In this document: piece after piece, positions 1 to 11,119 of the stretch
Layout: every line of letters begins with the position of its first letter
Position numbering within the stretch: the stretch's first letter is position 1
Origin: Verrucomicrobia bacterium LW23
GTDB taxonomy: Bacteria > Verrucomicrobiota > Verrucomicrobiia > Methylacidiphilales > UBA1321
NCBI GenBank assembly: GCA_003054695.1
Contig: QAZA01000056.1
Coordinates: 248,001-312,000 of the forward strand
DNA: 64,000 nucleotides
Direction of reading: 5' to 3'
The notes under the pieces: generated by a model
Seen by the model: only the letters and a program-made list of their open reading frames with translations
The model's database searches: none
Told to the model about the DNA's origin: nothing
Position numbers and translations under genes: made by a program

Positions 1-446
1 TGCTGCTGCGGGCCAAACCGCGCCTCATTTTTTCTGTTCGTGATGATTTCCAGATTCGCGATCTTAAGGTACGATATGAAGTAACGCGCCCGGCCAGGGC
101 AAACGGCGAGGAGGCTCCCATGGAGTCCGGCGAGATCAGTTTGCCGCTTAAGGCGAAGACGTCCGTGATTCCCCAGCAGGAGTTTGTGTGGGATTTTACA
201 CTGCCGCGCCTGAAATGGACCGAGGGCTGCAATATTACGTACTGGGTGGAGGCCGTGGACAATAACTCCGCGACGGGGCCGGGGATAGGCCAAAGCCCCA
301 AGAAGATGATCAGCCTTTTGTCGGAAGCCGAAAAGAGGGCGGAACTGCTGGAAGCACTGGGCACGAAAGCAGCCGAAATTGAGAATATCTCCAACAAGCA
401 GAAGAAGACTAATGAGTCTTTGGACAGCACCATTCGCAGAAATTAA
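1..446 (+). CDS. C-terminal part of a large envelope-associated protein (5' cut by window edge)
   Basis: The reading frame is open from the first bases (codons in phase with position 3) and stops at 446, so this is the end of a longer gene; the ATG at 120 is probably internal. The visible part has a beta-rich stretch with the pattern D-D-F-x-I-R-D-L, then a motif ending W-V-E-A-V-D-N-N, and a charged helical tail. This resembles the extracellular part of large Planctomycete/Verrucomicrobial DUF4175-like proteins, but I cannot assign the family firmly. The next gene starts about 30 bp downstream in another frame and encodes a coiled coil. The two could be separate co-transcribed genes or one gene split by a frameshift. 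No catalytic residues are visible. Confidence 0.6.
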   Translation, partial: LLRAKPRLIFSVRDDFQIRDLKVRYEVTRPARANGEEAPMESGEISLPLKAKTSVIPQQEFVWDFTLPRLKWTEGCNITYWVEAVDNNSATGPGIGQSPKKMISLLSEAEKRAELLEALGTKAAEIENISNKQKKTNESLDSTIRRN

Positions 447-478
447 ACGCGCCATTAATGGCACCACCGGTAAATGCT

Positions 479-2827
479 ATGAAGATGAATGCATTCATGA
501 CTCGCGGCACGTGTACAACAGTCACAGCCGCAATGATGTTAATGTATGTAGGCGGGCCGGATTTGCGTGCAAACGAAACGCAGACAAGCGCCTATCGCAA
601 TAGTATTGAGCAGGAGGACATTAAACGCGATACGGAGCGGGCCCGCGCGGAGCTTTTGCTGTTGATTGAAGATTTTCAGCAAAACCAGCTCTCTACCGGC
701 GAGCTTAGCGAGACCAAGCAGGCGCTCGATAAGCTGGCGTCCATCAGCGACAAGGAGATGCAGCCGGTGATCGATCTGCTGCGCGAAGTGAGCTCGACGA
801 GCGATCCCAGGGAGATCGAGAAGAAGCTGATTGCGGCGAGCGAGAGCCAGAAGAACATACATATTTTGCTCAGAAAGCTGGCGGACAATCTGATTATTCA
901 CCGCAACCAGGCCTCCATGCAGCAGCGGCTGGAGCAGCTGATTTTGCGCCAGCTTACCAACAACCGCCAGACGAAGGAATTTACTGCCGGCGGCAAGGCG
1001 GAAAAAGCGGAGAAGTTACGGCCCGAACAGGCGACAATTTATCAGCATTGCAAATCGGAGCAAATAGCTCTGAAATCGGAAGTTGAACTTGCGGTGGAGG
1101 CGATTCGGCAGATTGTGAACGGCATGCCGGAAGCCGGGCGGCCGGGCTACGCGGAGGTGTTGAAGACGGCAGAGTCGATCAACGTGATTTCCACGGCGGA
1201 TCGCGCGGCGATGGAACTGATGCAAAGCCGCTGGCTGGAGGCGCTTGCTGCGCAGCAGGCGGTTCGCGACGGCCTGCAAAAAATGCTCATGGATCTGCGC
1301 AGCAAGCAGACACCCGCGGAGCGTGTTGCCGCCGCCAAATCGAAGCTGGAGGCGATGATTGAGGAGCAGAAGCGCGCTGCCGATCAGCCCAAGGATGGCT
1401 CGCCTGCCTCTCAGAAGGACCAGCGCGAGACGCAGAAGGAGCTGGCGGACAAGACGGCGGCGCTTCAGAAAGAGGTCGAGGCCGTCAACGCGAAATCCGC
1501 CCAGGAGCTGGCCAAGGCGAAGGATGCGATGGACAAGGCCGACGCGGCGATCGAGAAATCGAAGGGCACCAAGAGCGAAGAAGCGAAGCAGGCCGAGGCC
1601 GCGCAGAAGGATGCGATTACCAAGATGGAGCAGGCGAAGGCCTCGCTGGAGAAGCAGTTGGGCGACCTGGCGAAGGCGGAGCAGAATAAGCAAACGCCTA
1701 CAGCGCAGCAACATATGGAGAATTTGCAAAACCTGAAGAATCAGGTGGATGCCGCCGCTCAGCAACAGCAACAACAGCAGGCGCAGCAGCAGCAGGGCCA
1801 GAAGCCGGATCCGCAGGCGCAGCAGAAGGCGGCGGATCAGGCGGCGCAATTGCAACAGCAGGCACTTCAGACGAGTAACGAGGCGGCGAAGAGCCTCGGC
1901 GAGGCCTCGACCGCCATGCAGCAACCCGGCCAGGAGCAGAAGGCTCAGCAGGCGTTGCAGGACGCAAGCAAGCAGTTGGAGAAGCAGCTGGAGGCCGCGA
2001 AGCAAGCGCAACAGCTGCAGGCACTTGCGAGCAAGATCTCTGAAGCGCAGGCGCAGGCGCAGGCCGCCGGTAAGTCCATCCAGGAATCCAAGCAGGGGCC
2101 GATGGACACCGCCATGAAGCAAACCGATAGTGCGCAAGGTGCTGTGCAGCAAGCACAAGCGCAGATTCAACAGGCCCAGGGCCAGCAGCCGCAGCCCAAC
2201 CAATCCGCCCAGAACCAGAACGGGCAGCAGCAACCGCAGACGCCGACGCCTGGCCAGCAGCTGCAACCGGGCGGCGATCAGGCCGGCAAACCGCCTACGC
2301 CTCCCGGCGTGGATCAGGCGCTGAGCAAGGCAAGCGCCGAGCTGTCGAAGTCTAACCTTGAGGCCGCGCAAAAGAAGCAGAGCTCTGCCGCCGCCGCCAA
2401 CAAGCAGGCGCAGGAGGCCCTGGCCAAAGCGTCCGAATCCGTGAACTCCGCCCTCGCCGAGGCGATGGCGCAAGCTGGTGCGCCGCAACAACCTGCGCCC
2501 GGCAAACCGCAGCCCGGGCAGCAGCAAAAAGGCCAGCAGCAACAGCAGGGCCAACAGGCTCAGCAGCAGGGCGACGCGCAGCCGACGAGCGATATGGCGA
2601 GCGGAACCGGCATGGACTCGCAGATGAGCAAACAGCTTGGCGGGCCATTGGGCAGCAGCGCCATCCCCGGTGGCAACGCCCAGGTGGTGACCGGCCTTAA
2701 GCCGAAGGACCGCGAGGCCGCGACGCTGTTGCAGAAGGAAAAGGCGCCCGCCGAGTACTCTGGCATGGCCCGCCAGTACATGAAGAACCTGGCGCAGGGT
2801 GAAACGGCGACCTCGGGGGGCAAATGA
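479..2827 (+). CDS. Exported Gln/Ala-rich coiled-coil protein
   Basis: About 782 residues. I chose the ATG at 479 because it gives a signal-peptide-like start (MKMNAFM, then a short hydrophobic run and an L-R-A cleavage-like site); an ATG at 458 is the alternative. Residues about 40-180 are helical and charged. The rest is a low-complexity coiled coil very rich in Gln, Ala and Lys with runs of up to eight Gln. A compact C-terminal tail contains LQKEKAPAEYSGMARQYMKN, a type of ending common in large Planctomycete/Verrucomicrobial coiled-coil proteins. It overlaps the next gene by 4 bp (ATGA), implying translational coupling. A structural periplasmic or envelope role is likely, but no enzymatic function can be inferred. 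Confidence 0.7.
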   Translation: MKMNAFMTRGTCTTVTAAMMLMYVGGPDLRANETQTSAYRNSIEQEDIKRDTERARAELLLLIEDFQQNQLSTGELSETKQALDKLASISDKEMQPVIDLLREVSSTSDPREIEKKLIAASESQKNIHILLRKLADNLIIHRNQASMQQRLEQLILRQLTNNRQTKEFTAGGKAEKAEKLRPEQATIYQHCKSEQIALKSEVELAVEAIRQIVNGMPEAGRPGYAEVLKTAESINVISTADRAAMELMQSRWLEALAAQQAVRDGLQKMLMDLRSKQTPAERVAAAKSKLEAMIEEQKRAADQPKDGSPASQKDQRETQKELADKTAALQKEVEAVNAKSAQELAKAKDAMDKADAAIEKSKGTKSEEAKQAEAAQKDAITKMEQAKASLEKQLGDLAKAEQNKQTPTAQQHMENLQNLKNQVDAAAQQQQQQQAQQQQGQKPDPQAQQKAADQAAQLQQQALQTSNEAAKSLGEASTAMQQPGQEQKAQQALQDASKQLEKQLEAAKQAQQLQALASKISEAQAQAQAAGKSIQESKQGPMDTAMKQTDSAQGAVQQAQAQIQQAQGQQPQPNQSAQNQNGQQQPQTPTPGQQLQPGGDQAGKPPTPPGVDQALSKASAELSKSNLEAAQKKQSSAAAANKQAQEALAKASESVNSALAEAMAQAGAPQQPAPGKPQPGQQQKGQQQQQGQQAQQQGDAQPTSDMASGTGMDSQMSKQLGGPLGSSAIPGGNAQVVTGLKPKDREAATLLQKEKAPAEYSGMARQYMKNLAQGETATSGGK

Positions 2828-3660
2828 TGTTGGGTGGTCCTTTGAGCGGAAGCGCGCATCATAGCCGGCGGCTGCACGGCGTTGCTGCTGTGCTTCTGCT
2901 ATTGCTGCTAAGCTTTGCACAACAAGCAGTTGCGCAAAGCAAGGCGAGCTTCTTTGGCAGCGAGGAAGAGAGCGAGTTTGCCCTGGTCGGGATCATCTAC
3001 GACCTCAAACAAACGCAAAAGCGCGAGCCCACGCGAATGGACGCGCATCGCGGCTATTCTGCTGTGGTTGAGGAGTTTCTGGAGAAAGGCTGGGATGAAG
3101 GCGTCCTCAACCGCTACTTCCGCTGCGCGCGCCCGCTCTACACCACGCAAATCTTCATCCCCACGATGGGCGCGGGCGAGGCCCCCAAGGCGTTTGGGCT
3201 GGAGAAAGTCATCAAACCATCCATGTGGGTGGCCCATTATAAAGGCCAGGTCTCACCGCCGGAGCCGGGAACCTATCGCTTTGTGGGATACGCCGATGAC
3301 CTGATGGCCGTGGCGGTAAATAGCAAGACAGTGTTGTTTGGTTCGCGCTTTAATACAGCACAGTGGAAGGGTACTGAAAAGAATGGACCTAAAGCAGGTA
3401 ATGGCTTTCTTACCTATGGAGACTGGATTACGATAAAGAAGGACGAAGTTATTGACCTGGATATTGTAATCGGAGAACGCCCGGGAGGTCAGTTTAACGG
3501 ATTCCTGCTGTATCAAAAGCAGGGTGAGACCTATCAGAACGACGAAAAAGGCTTCCCTATCCTGCCCATCTTCCAACTTGCACCGTTCGAAACCCAGCAG
3601 TTTGAGGCCAACCGCACCACCCGGTTTGCGCCGTCCACCAAGTACTGGAAGGGCCATTGA
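2824..3660 (+). CDS. Exported protein with PA14-like domain
   Basis: 278 residues. The N-terminus has a basic segment followed by a long Leu-rich hydrophobic stretch ending A-V-A-Q, a good Sec signal peptide. The mature part contains WVAHYKGQV, then PPEPGTYRFVGYADDLMAVA, which is the hallmark of PA14-type beta-sandwich domains (carbohydrate or ligand binding on the cell surface). The gene overlaps the upstream coiled-coil gene by 4 bp, so the two are surely co-transcribed and may act together in the envelope. The region just before the PA14 part (helical, rich in charged residues) is unassigned. No enzyme domain is seen. It converges with the minus-strand mbfA gene. Confidence 0.7.
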   Translation: MMLGGPLSGSAHHSRRLHGVAAVLLLLLLSFAQQAVAQSKASFFGSEEESEFALVGIIYDLKQTQKREPTRMDAHRGYSAVVEEFLEKGWDEGVLNRYFRCARPLYTTQIFIPTMGAGEAPKAFGLEKVIKPSMWVAHYKGQVSPPEPGTYRFVGYADDLMAVAVNSKTVLFGSRFNTAQWKGTEKNGPKAGNGFLTYGDWITIKKDEVIDLDIVIGERPGGQFNGFLLYQKQGETYQNDEKGFPILPIFQLAPFETQQFEANRTTRFAPSTKYWKGH

Positions 3661-3713
3661 TTGCCTGCGCAGGGTATAGGTGGGGGCCAGGCCGCAGGGC
3701 CGCGGCGCCCGGC

Positions 3714-4673
3714 TCATGCGCCGCCGATAAGGATGCCGGCAAGGAACACAAGTATGCCGCCCACAACGATTTGGAACATGGCCTGCAGCAGCGGCGTGTC
3801 CATATAGCGATGGCGGATCCACGCGATAATCCCCAGCTCCACCAGCACTACGGCAATCGCCACCCAAAGGGCCAGGTGGTAGTCGTGAATGAGGAACGGC
3901 ACGGTGTGGCCCACGCCGCCGAGCGTCGTCATCAGCCCGCACACCCAGCCGCGCAGCCACGGATGGCCGCGCCCGCTCAGCACGCCGTCGTCACTGAGCG
4001 CTTCGGTTAGCCCCATGCTGATGCCTGCCCCCACGGAGGCGGCCATGCCGACAACAAACGCGTCGTGCGAGCTTTGCGAGGCGGTTGCAGCGGCAAAAAC
4101 AGGCGCCAGCGTGGAGACGGAGCCGTCCATGAGGCCGGCCAGGCCCGGTTGCACAATTTGCAGGACAAACGCTTTGCGCTCCGAGGCGTCCTCCTTCTCC
4201 AGCGCGCCGGAGCTCCGCTGGCTCTCGCGCATCGTCTCGGCCAGGTCGTAGTGCTTGCCTTCCTCGGCGGCCAGGTCGCCGAAGATCTTGCGCACGTCCG
4301 TGTTCGTCGCTTCTGCGGCGGCGGCCAGGTAGAACGTGCGCGCCTGTTGCTCCATCAGCTCGACCTCCCGACGTATCATGCTGACAGTCAGGATGTTCTG
4401 CAGCCAGATGGGCTTGCGCGCAATGAAGCCGCGCACATGCTCGCGGCGAATCAGCGGAATGTGATCCCCGTAAAGTTTCTTGTAAATCTCCAGCAGCCGC
4501 TGGCGATGGTCGTTCTCTTCATCATGCATCACCATCAGCGCCTTTGCGGTATCCGGAAACTCCGGCGCTATGCGATGCGCAAAGTCGCTGTAGATGCGTC
4601 CATCTTCTTCCTCAGCGGCAATAGCAAGCGCAAGTGCTTCCTGCGCAGTAAGTTCCTTAATGCTTTTGAGCAT
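3714..4673 (-). CDS. mbfA: MbfA-type ferritin-like/VIT1 iron exporter
   Basis: 319 residues with the two-part architecture of membrane-bound ferritin A (erythrin-vacuolar iron transport family). Residues about 1-165 form a ferritin-like four-helix region with Glu/His metal-site motifs: [31 protein letters not shown] and EEGKHYDL. Residues about 175-319 form a VIT1/CCC1-like membrane domain with small-residue-rich helices ([25 protein letters not shown]). In alphaproteobacteria MbfA exports Fe2+ from the inner membrane and protects against iron and peroxide stress; that role here is inferred. The gene stands alone between convergent and divergent neighbours. No Irr/Fur-type operator was recognised. 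Confidence 0.9.
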   Translation of the reverse strand: MLKSIKELTAQEALALAIAAEEEDGRIYSDFAHRIAPEFPDTAKALMVMHDEENDHRQRLLEIYKKLYGDHIPLIRREHVRGFIARKPIWLQNILTVSMIRREVELMEQQARTFYLAAAAEATNTDVRKIFGDLAAEEGKHYDLAETMRESQRSSGALEKEDASERKAFVLQIVQPGLAGLMDGSVSTLAPVFAAATASQSSHDAFVVGMAASVGAGISMGLTEALSDDGVLSGRGHPWLRGWVCGLMTTLGGVGHTVPFLIHDYHLALWVAIAVVLVELGIIAWIRHRYMDTPLLQAMFQIVVGGILVFLAGILIGGA

Positions 4674-4779
4674 AGCGGCGATACGACGTTGCGGATGGTG
4701 GATGTGTTCGGGCAGTAACGTCCATCCGAAGGGCGCAATGACTCTTGCAAATTGCGGTAAACAGGAAAAGGGAAATACG

Positions 4780-7700
4780 TCAGCTTCCGCCTCCTGTCTT
4801 CTTTCGCATTCCTGAAGTCTTTGCCCGGGAGGAGGTTACGTCCGCTTTGCGTGTCTTTCCGCGCTTGGGCGCAGGTGCCGCGCCATTCAGCATTTGCCGA
4901 AGATAGGAAGATGTTGCGGCCGAGGTGTTTGCCGCAACTTCCTCCGGTGTACCGAAGGCCACAACCTTGCCCCCGCGGCTACCGCCATCCGGTCCCATCT
5001 CCAGCAGGTAGTCCGCCTCGGCAAGCACGTCCAGGTGGTGCTCAATGACGACGACGGTGTGGCCGGCGTCGACAAGCTGGTGAATGACGTCGAGAAGCCG
5101 CCGCACGTCCGCAAGATGGAGCCCAATCGTCGGCTCCTCCAACAGATAGAGGTGGTGGAGCCGCTCGAACCCTCTGGTGCCGAGGCGCTTATGCTCATTG
5201 CTATCGAGGGATCGCGCCAGCTCCGCCACCAGCTTGATGCGCTGTGCCTCGCCGCCGGATAGCGTGGGGCTTCGCTGCCCCAGCGTCAGATAGCCCAGGC
5301 CCGTTTGCGCCAGCAAGCGGAGGGGGCGATGCATGCGCGGCACGGCCTCAAAAAATGTAACCGCTTCATCGATAGGCATTTCCAGAATGTCCGCGATCGA
5401 TTTGCCGTTGTACTCAACTTCCAAAGTCTCCGGATTGTAACGGCGCCCCTTGCAACTCTCGCACTTCACAAAAATGGGCGGAAGAAAGTTCATCTCCACC
5501 TTAATTGCCCCATTGCCCTGGCATGATTCGCACCTTCCGTGCCCGCTGTTAAAGGAGAAACGGCCCGCCTCGTACCCCCGCTGGCGAGCCAGAGGTACCT
5601 GCGCAAAAAGGCCCCGCAGAATATCCATGACCCCGATGTAAGTAGCTGGAGTGCTGCGAGATGTTTTGCCGATGGGAGACTGATCCACCTCGTAGATGCC
5701 TGTGATGCGTTCCGCTCCTTCAATCGACGTCCAGCGTGATGTTGTGGTGGACGGAGCTTCTGCGCTTTTGTCGGACTTAACCTTCGTCGCGGAGTGCTTC
5801 TTGGCTTTTTCGATCACGGCCTCCACCGCCGGCCGAAGGATCTCGTGCATCAGCGTACTTTTGCCCGCGCCGCTAACGCCGCTCAGCGCAATAAATCTGC
5901 CAAGAGGAAAGTCAATATCAACCCCGTTGATATTATGCGCACGCGCACCGCGTATCTTTAACCACGACAACCAGTTGCGCGAAAGCGGCGCCGAACTGCC
6001 CGCAACGCCGACGGAGGCGCCCTCCGCCGCCAGCGGCCGACGTTCGCCGCGGAGGGGGTGACGAAGCGGCTCCCCGAGAAGCGTTCCTGTCACGGACTCC
6101 TTGTTGCGCGCGATTTCGGTCCAGGAGCCATCCGCAATGATCCGACCGCCCCGGGTGCCTGCGCCCGGGCCGAGATCGATGATCCGGTCCGCACGCTTCA
6201 TGGTGTCTTCGTCGTGCTCCACAATCACCAGTGTGTTGCCGCGGTCGCGGAGGGCTTCCAGACTGTTGAGCAGGCGTTCGTTGTCCCGCGGGTGGAGGCC
6301 GATTGTCGGCTCATCCAACACGTACAGAACACCTTGCAGATTGGAACCGAGCTGCGCGGCGAGCCGGATGCGCTGCGACTCGCCACCGGAAAGCGTGGTG
6401 GCGGAGCGATCGAGCGTGAGATAGCCCAGTCCAACGTCATTCAGAAACTGCAGGCGCTGAACTACTTCGGGCAGAATGTCGCGGGCGATTGCGCCTTGCC
6501 TTCCCGTCCACTCTATCGCTGCAAAGGCGGACAAAGCGCTCTCGATCGAGAGGGCAGTGATCTCTCCAATCTTCATCCTTGCCGACGCGGCGGCAGAGCC
6601 CATGGGGAGTCTCACGGAAAGTGCCATCTTGTTGAGGCGCAGGCCGTTGCATGTGGGGCAGGTGGAGAGCTCGTCGGCCTCGCCGCGTTCCACCCTGGCG
6701 TCGGCCATAATTTCGCGCTCCGCCTCGGTATCGCCGTCGTCCTCGCGCACGGTGGATTTGCCGGAGGCGATGGTTTTGAGATCGCTGGTGAGGACGGTGC
6801 CGTAGCCGCGGCAAGAGGCGCACCACCCGTGTGGCGAATTAAAGGAAAAGTGCCGCGGATCCAGCTCGTCGAACGAAAGGCCGGAGCCCGGGCACGAGAG
6901 ATGGATGCTGTGGACCGCCTGCCGCGCCGCGCCGGTTTTGCGGCGGGCGCCCGGGTTGCGCACCTCCCCCTGCAGGTCGTCGCCGCCAGGCACCGTGTAG
7001 ACAGTGCCGCGTCCGAGGGCCAGTGCGGTATCAAGAAGCTTGCGACGCGCTGGACCGGCAATCTTCGTAGATATCACGCCCACAACGAGATCGATCAAAT
7101 GCTCGGAGTAGCGATTGAGAGGAACAAAGTCCGCTACATTAACCAACCTGCCGTCGACTCGCAGCACCTCATAGCCCTTTTTTCGCGCCCACTTGGCCAC
7201 TTCGGTATGGATGCCCTTGCGTGCGCGCACAAGAGGGGCCAGGAGGACCAGGCCCGGCGTGGATCGCGTCGCGGGATCGTCCGAAATGCGCTCGAGGATT
7301 TGCTCCGGCGTTTGCCGGATGGCGGGTTCGCCCGTCTCAGGGTCGTGCGCCTCGCCCAGTTTGGCGAACAGGAGACGGATAAACTGGTAAATCTCCGTTA
7401 TGGTGGCGACTGTGCTCTTGAGGCCGCCGCGGGTAACGCGTTGCTCGATGGCGACGGCTGGGGGGATGCCGGTGACGGAGTCGACTTCGGGCTTCTCCAG
7501 CTGCATGACAAATTGTCGCGCGTATGCGTTCAGGCTGTCCAGGTAACGTCGCTGACCTTCGGCAAACAGCAGGTCAAAAGCCAGCGTGGATTTGCCAGAG
7601 CCGCTTAGGCCGGTAATGACGGTCATCTTGTCGAGTGCGATATCGACGTCGAGGTTGCGCAGGTTATGATGGCGAGCCCCTCGAATGCGGATATGGCGAG

Positions 7701-10700
7701 TGGATTCCTCCTCCGCCGGCGCTGTGGTCGGAGAGGACGAGGCGAGCCAGGAGCTCGGGGGCGAGTCTTCAGCAACAAGTACAATATCTTCCGTATCAGC
7801 GGCTTGCGCAGTGCGAGATGGGAGAGTGGAAGCCTGGGTGCGGATTGACTTTTTGAGGCGAAGGCGCTCCTTGAGAAAGAGGCCCGTGTGACTGCCTGGC
7901 GCCTCTGCAATCTGCTCGGGCGTGCCTTCGGCCAGCACCCAGCCTCCTCCGGTGCCTGCTTCCGGACCGAGGTCGATGACCCAGTCGGCTGCCTGAATGA
8001 CGTCAAGGTTGTGCTCAATGACGATCAACGAATCTCCTTGATCGACAAGACGTTGCAAAAGTTTGAGCAGGAGGCGGATGTCCTCGAAATGGAGGCCTGT
8101 GGTAGGCTCGTCGAGGACGAACAAGCGAGTTGTTCGCTCTTTGGAAGTGCTTTTGCCCGAGGTGGTTGTGCGCTTTCTATCGGCTTCCTCAGCCGAAAGC
8201 TTTCCGGCGGTGGGGGACCCCGTGAGGCAGCTGAGCAGTTTGACACGTTGCGCCTCGCCACCAGAGAGGTGGCTTAGCGGCTGGCCGAGCCGGAGGTAGC
8301 CCAGGCCTACATCCCGCAGCCACTGCAGGGCGCTGGTGATGGCGGCGCGGTCACGTAACTCCTTGGTGATCAGTAAGGTGGAAGTGGCTGCGCCAGGGGC
8401 CTCGGAGAAGAAACCGTGCGCCTCATCCACAGTCATTTCAAGTATATCCGCCACGGACTTTCCCTTGTAGCGAATGGCGAGGATGTGCGACTGGAAGCGT
8501 TTGCCCTCACACGCCGGGCACGTTACAAACACGTCGGCGAGAAACTGCATGGTGATGCGTTCCAGCCCGGTGCCGGCGCAGCGGGTGCATCGGCCGGCGC
8601 CGCCGTTGAACGAGAAATCCGACGCCGTAATGCCTTGCGAGACAGCAAGTTCTGTTTGACTGAGGAGGGCGCGAATATTCTCGTAGATGCCCAGGTACAC
8701 CGCGGGATTGGAGCGGGGCGTGCGGGTGAGGGGAGCCTGATCGACGCGCACAATCTCGCGCACCAGATGGGAGTTGCGGAGCTCTCGCAGGCCACCCGCT
8801 TCCTCGTCGTCGCCGGGCACCATGTTGAGCGCACGTAACATGTTGGCGTGCAACACGTCATGCACCAGCGTGCTTTTGCCGGAGCCACTGACGCCCGTGA
8901 CCGCGACGAAGATACCGAGGGGTATGGTTACGTCGATATCTCGCAGATTATGTGCAGTGGCCCCAAGTACTTGTAAGGCAAAATCTTGCGTAGGCCGGCG
9001 GCGCTTCTTCGGGGTCTCGATTTTTTCGCGGCCGGAGAGATAGCGTCCTGTGATGGAGCCAGGGTCGCTTAGCATGTGCTGCGGGGTGCCCGCGAACGCG
9101 ACGGTGCCACCCTGCTCGCCGCGGCCGGGGCCGATATCCAGGATGTGGTTGGCCATGCGCATAAGCGTCTCGTCGTGCTCGACGACAACGACGGTGTTCC
9201 CGCGATCGCGCAGGCGTGTGATAATGCGCGCGAGGCGGCCTGTATCGCGCGGGTGGAGGCCGATGCTTGGCTCATCCAACACAAACAGGGTGTTTACCAA
9301 CGAGTTACCGAGGCATGACGTCAGGTTCACACGCTCGACTTCGCCGCCGGAAAGGGTGCGGGTCGTTCGCTCGAGGGTAAGATAGCCAAGGCCAACTTCG
9401 ATCAGATATTCGATGCGGATGAGGATCTCCCGGCAAAGTCGGGCGGTGGGGGCATCGCCTGCCTGGATTCGCAATGACGCGAAGAAGAGTTGCAGGTCGC
9501 TGAGCGGTAACCTGTTGATTTCGCCGATGTTAAGGCGCCAGGAGGTGGCGGGTGAGGCAGGGACATGATGTGTCTCAGAGACATCGTATGTCCCAGGGAC
9601 ATACGATGTCCCTCTTGGTGTCGATGCCGATACCTGGCGAAGGCTCGCGGACTCCAGCCGGGCATATAAACTCCTGGGCTGGAAGCGCATACCGTCGCAA
9701 TCGATACAGGGCTTGTAGGCGCGATACCGGCTCAGCAGGATGCGAAAATGCATCTTGTGCGTCTGCGATTCCAGCCATTCAAAGAATCCTTTGACACCAT
9801 ACCAACGCTTGCCGCCCAGCTCGTCCTGTACGGGCTCGTCGCCTTTGGGGTCGCCCTGAATGACCCACTCCTGTGTCTCCAGGGGTAGCCGCGAAAAGGG
9901 GATTTTGGTGGGCACACCCCGTTCGCGGCAGTGGCGAAGCAGATCCTTTTGGCACTCGGAGGAAACCGTTCCTGTCCAGGGCTTTACAACGCAATCGGCG
10001 ATGCTTAGATTGCGGTCGGGAAGTGCTCTCTCGTAGTCGATCTCGATGATGCGACCGAAGCCACGGCACCTGGGGCAGGCGCCGTGTGGATTATTGAAGG
10101 AATAGAGGGAGGGAATCGGCTCCGGCATTTCGGTGCCGTCGAAGGGGCAGACGGCCCGGTTGGTAAAGCGCAACGCCTCGCCCTCTGGTGCCTCTCGCGG
10201 GACGATGCGCACGTAGCCATGGCCCAGACGCAGGGCGCTTTCAATGGCCTCCGCGATGCGCGAGGCTTGCGCCTGATCGATGCGCAGTCGGTCCTGAATA
10301 ACGAGAAGTTCCTCAGGCGCAAGGAGATCCGTGGCGGGCGTGTCCTCCGTCCGCATAAGTTCGCCGTTTACCAGTACGCGCACAAAGCCTTGCTGCTTCA
10401 ACGTTTCCAGCCCGGAGCGAAGGGTGGGACGGATGCTGAATGTGACCGGAAAACAGAGATAAACGTCACGGCCCGGCCATTGCCTTATGATCTCCCGTGT
10501 GATTTCCTCTCCTGTCCAGGCGCGCACTACACGGCTGCAGACGGGGCACTCCATCTCGCCCGCCATGGCAAACAGGAGCTTTAGGTAGTCACCGATCTCC
10601 GTCATGGAGCCGACTGTGCTGCGACTGCTTTTCACGGCGTTGCTTTGCTCAATGGCAATGGCCGGCGGGATCCCCTCGATCGAGTCGACATCGGGCTTGT

Positions 10701-10911
10701 CCATGCGCTCCAGAAACTGGCGCGTGTAGGGCGAGAACGTCTCGACGTACCGCCGCTGCCCCTCCGCATATAGTGTGTCAAACGCCAGCGACGATTTACC
10801 GCTGCCGCTCAGGCCGGTGATGACGGTGAGCTGGTTGAGCGGAATATCGACATTGACGGAGCGAAGGTTGTGCTGGCGGGCGCCGCGTACGCGGATACAG
10901 GCCGGAGGCAT
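4780..10911 (-). CDS. uvrA: Double-length UvrA (two fused UvrA units, four ABC ATPase domains)
   Basis: About 2,043 residues, twice the usual UvrA length. The ATG at 10,911 gives [17 protein letters not shown], the normal UvrA start; the longer frame upstream has no UvrA similarity. Unit 1 (residues about 1-1,070) and unit 2 (about 1,090-2,043) each hold two ABC ATPase sites: Walker A motifs [27 protein letters not shown] and GVSGAGKST, each with LSGGE signatures. CxxC zinc motifs are present (CPRC, CTRC, CPAC, CASC, CPTC, CESC). The last Walker B reads [10 protein letters not shown], with Glu replacing the usual Asp of LDEP. UvrA scans DNA for bulky lesions with UvrB and starts excision repair. 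Fused four-ATPase UvrA is known from Chlamydiae. An 18-bp-period repeat is inserted in frame near residues 433-451 in unit 1. Confidence 0.95.
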   Translation of the reverse strand: MPPACIRVRGARQHNLRSVNVDIPLNQLTVITGLSGSGKSSLAFDTLYAEGQRRYVETFSPYTRQFLERMDKPDVDSIEGIPPAIAIEQSNAVKSSRSTVGSMTEIGDYLKLLFAMAGEMECPVCSRVVRAWTGEEITREIIRQWPGRDVYLCFPVTFSIRPTLRSGLETLKQQGFVRVLVNGELMRTEDTPATDLLAPEELLVIQDRLRIDQAQASRIAEAIESALRLGHGYVRIVPREAPEGEALRFTNRAVCPFDGTEMPEPIPSLYSFNNPHGACPRCRGFGRIIEIDYERALPDRNLSIADCVVKPWTGTVSSECQKDLLRHCRERGVPTKIPFSRLPLETQEWVIQGDPKGDEPVQDELGGKRWYGVKGFFEWLESQTHKMHFRILLSRYRAYKPCIDCDGMRFQPRSLYARLESASLRQVSASTPRGTSYVPGTYDVSETHHVPASPATSWRLNIGEINRLPLSDLQLFFASLRIQAGDAPTARLCREILIRIEYLIEVGLGYLTLERTTRTLSGGEVERVNLTSCLGNSLVNTLFVLDEPSIGLHPRDTGRLARIITRLRDRGNTVVVVEHDETLMRMANHILDIGPGRGEQGGTVAFAGTPQHMLSDPGSITGRYLSGREKIETPKKRRRPTQDFALQVLGATAHNLRDIDVTIPLGIFVAVTGVSGSGKSTLVHDVLHANMLRALNMVPGDDEEAGGLRELRNSHLVREIVRVDQAPLTRTPRSNPAVYLGIYENIRALLSQTELAVSQGITASDFSFNGGAGRCTRCAGTGLERITMQFLADVFVTCPACEGKRFQSHILAIRYKGKSVADILEMTVDEAHGFFSEAPGAATSTLLITKELRDRAAITSALQWLRDVGLGYLRLGQPLSHLSGGEAQRVKLLSCLTGSPTAGKLSAEEADRKRTTTSGKSTSKERTTRLFVLDEPTTGLHFEDIRLLLKLLQRLVDQGDSLIVIEHNLDVIQAADWVIDLGPEAGTGGGWVLAEGTPEQIAEAPGSHTGLFLKERLRLKKSIRTQASTLPSRTAQAADTEDIVLVAEDSPPSSWLASSSPTTAPAEEESTRHIRIRGARHHNLRNLDVDIALDKMTVITGLSGSGKSTLAFDLLFAEGQRRYLDSLNAYARQFVMQLEKPEVDSVTGIPPAVAIEQRVTRGGLKSTVATITEIYQFIRLLFAKLGEAHDPETGEPAIRQTPEQILERISDDPATRSTPGLVLLAPLVRARKGIHTEVAKWARKKGYEVLRVDGRLVNVADFVPLNRYSEHLIDLVVGVISTKIAGPARRKLLDTALALGRGTVYTVPGGDDLQGEVRNPGARRKTGAARQAVHSIHLSCPGSGLSFDELDPRHFSFNSPHGWCASCRGYGTVLTSDLKTIASGKSTVREDDGDTEAEREIMADARVERGEADELSTCPTCNGLRLNKMALSVRLPMGSAAASARMKIGEITALSIESALSAFAAIEWTGRQGAIARDILPEVVQRLQFLNDVGLGYLTLDRSATTLSGGESQRIRLAAQLGSNLQGVLYVLDEPTIGLHPRDNERLLNSLEALRDRGNTLVIVEHDEDTMKRADRIIDLGPGAGTRGGRIIADGSWTEIARNKESVTGTLLGEPLRHPLRGERRPLAAEGASVGVAGSSAPLSRNWLSWLKIRGARAHNINGVDIDFPLGRFIALSGVSGAGKSTLMHEILRPAVEAVIEKAKKHSATKVKSDKSAEAPSTTTSRWTSIEGAERITGIYEVDQSPIGKTSRSTPATYIGVMDILRGLFAQVPLARQRGYEAGRFSFNSGHGRCESCQGNGAIKVEMNFLPPIFVKCESCKGRRYNPETLEVEYNGKSIADILEMPIDEAVTFFEAVPRMHRPLRLLAQTGLGYLTLGQRSPTLSGGEAQRIKLVAELARSLDSNEHKRLGTRGFERLHHLYLLEEPTIGLHLADVRRLLDVIHQLVDAGHTVVVIEHHLDVLAEADYLLEMGPDGGSRGGKVVAFGTPEEVAANTSAATSSYLRQMLNGAAPAPKRGKTRKADVTSSRAKTSGMRKKTGGGS
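9560..9613. repeat. Three tandem 18-bp palindromic units inside uvrA
   Basis: Three consecutive imperfect palindromes of the form GRGACATNNNATGTCYC with 18-bp spacing: GGGACATGATGTGTCTC, GAGACATCGTATGTCCC and GGGACATACGATGTCCC. The 18-bp period keeps the frame, so the uvrA protein gains three hexapeptides ([18 protein letters not shown]) in unit 1. Related copies lie at 12,768 (intergenic) and 16,381 (in pbpC), with a degenerate copy near 55,209. Confidence 0.85.
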
Positions 10912-11119
10912 GCGGAAAGATCCTGATAGCAAAGGAGTTATGCGTAATATGCAGGCCGCGCCCGAAGCTCGGGACGTACCGCGGTCCACTTCCGCACAAT
11001 ACAAGGCCTTAGCAAAAGCGCAAGACAAAGATAGTGCTAGTTTGTGCGTAAGTGTTTAACGCGGCATAAATGCTCAAATAAGCTCTTGTATCCCTGCTGC
11101 TTGCCTCGGCAATCCCCGC

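Noticed and set aside
1016-2920. Long minus-strand ORF (634 codons) opposite the coiled-coil gene
   Set aside because: It is the antisense of a Gln/Ala/Lys repeat gene and gives a Leu/Arg-rich low-complexity product; the plus gene has a signal peptide and 4-bp coupling.
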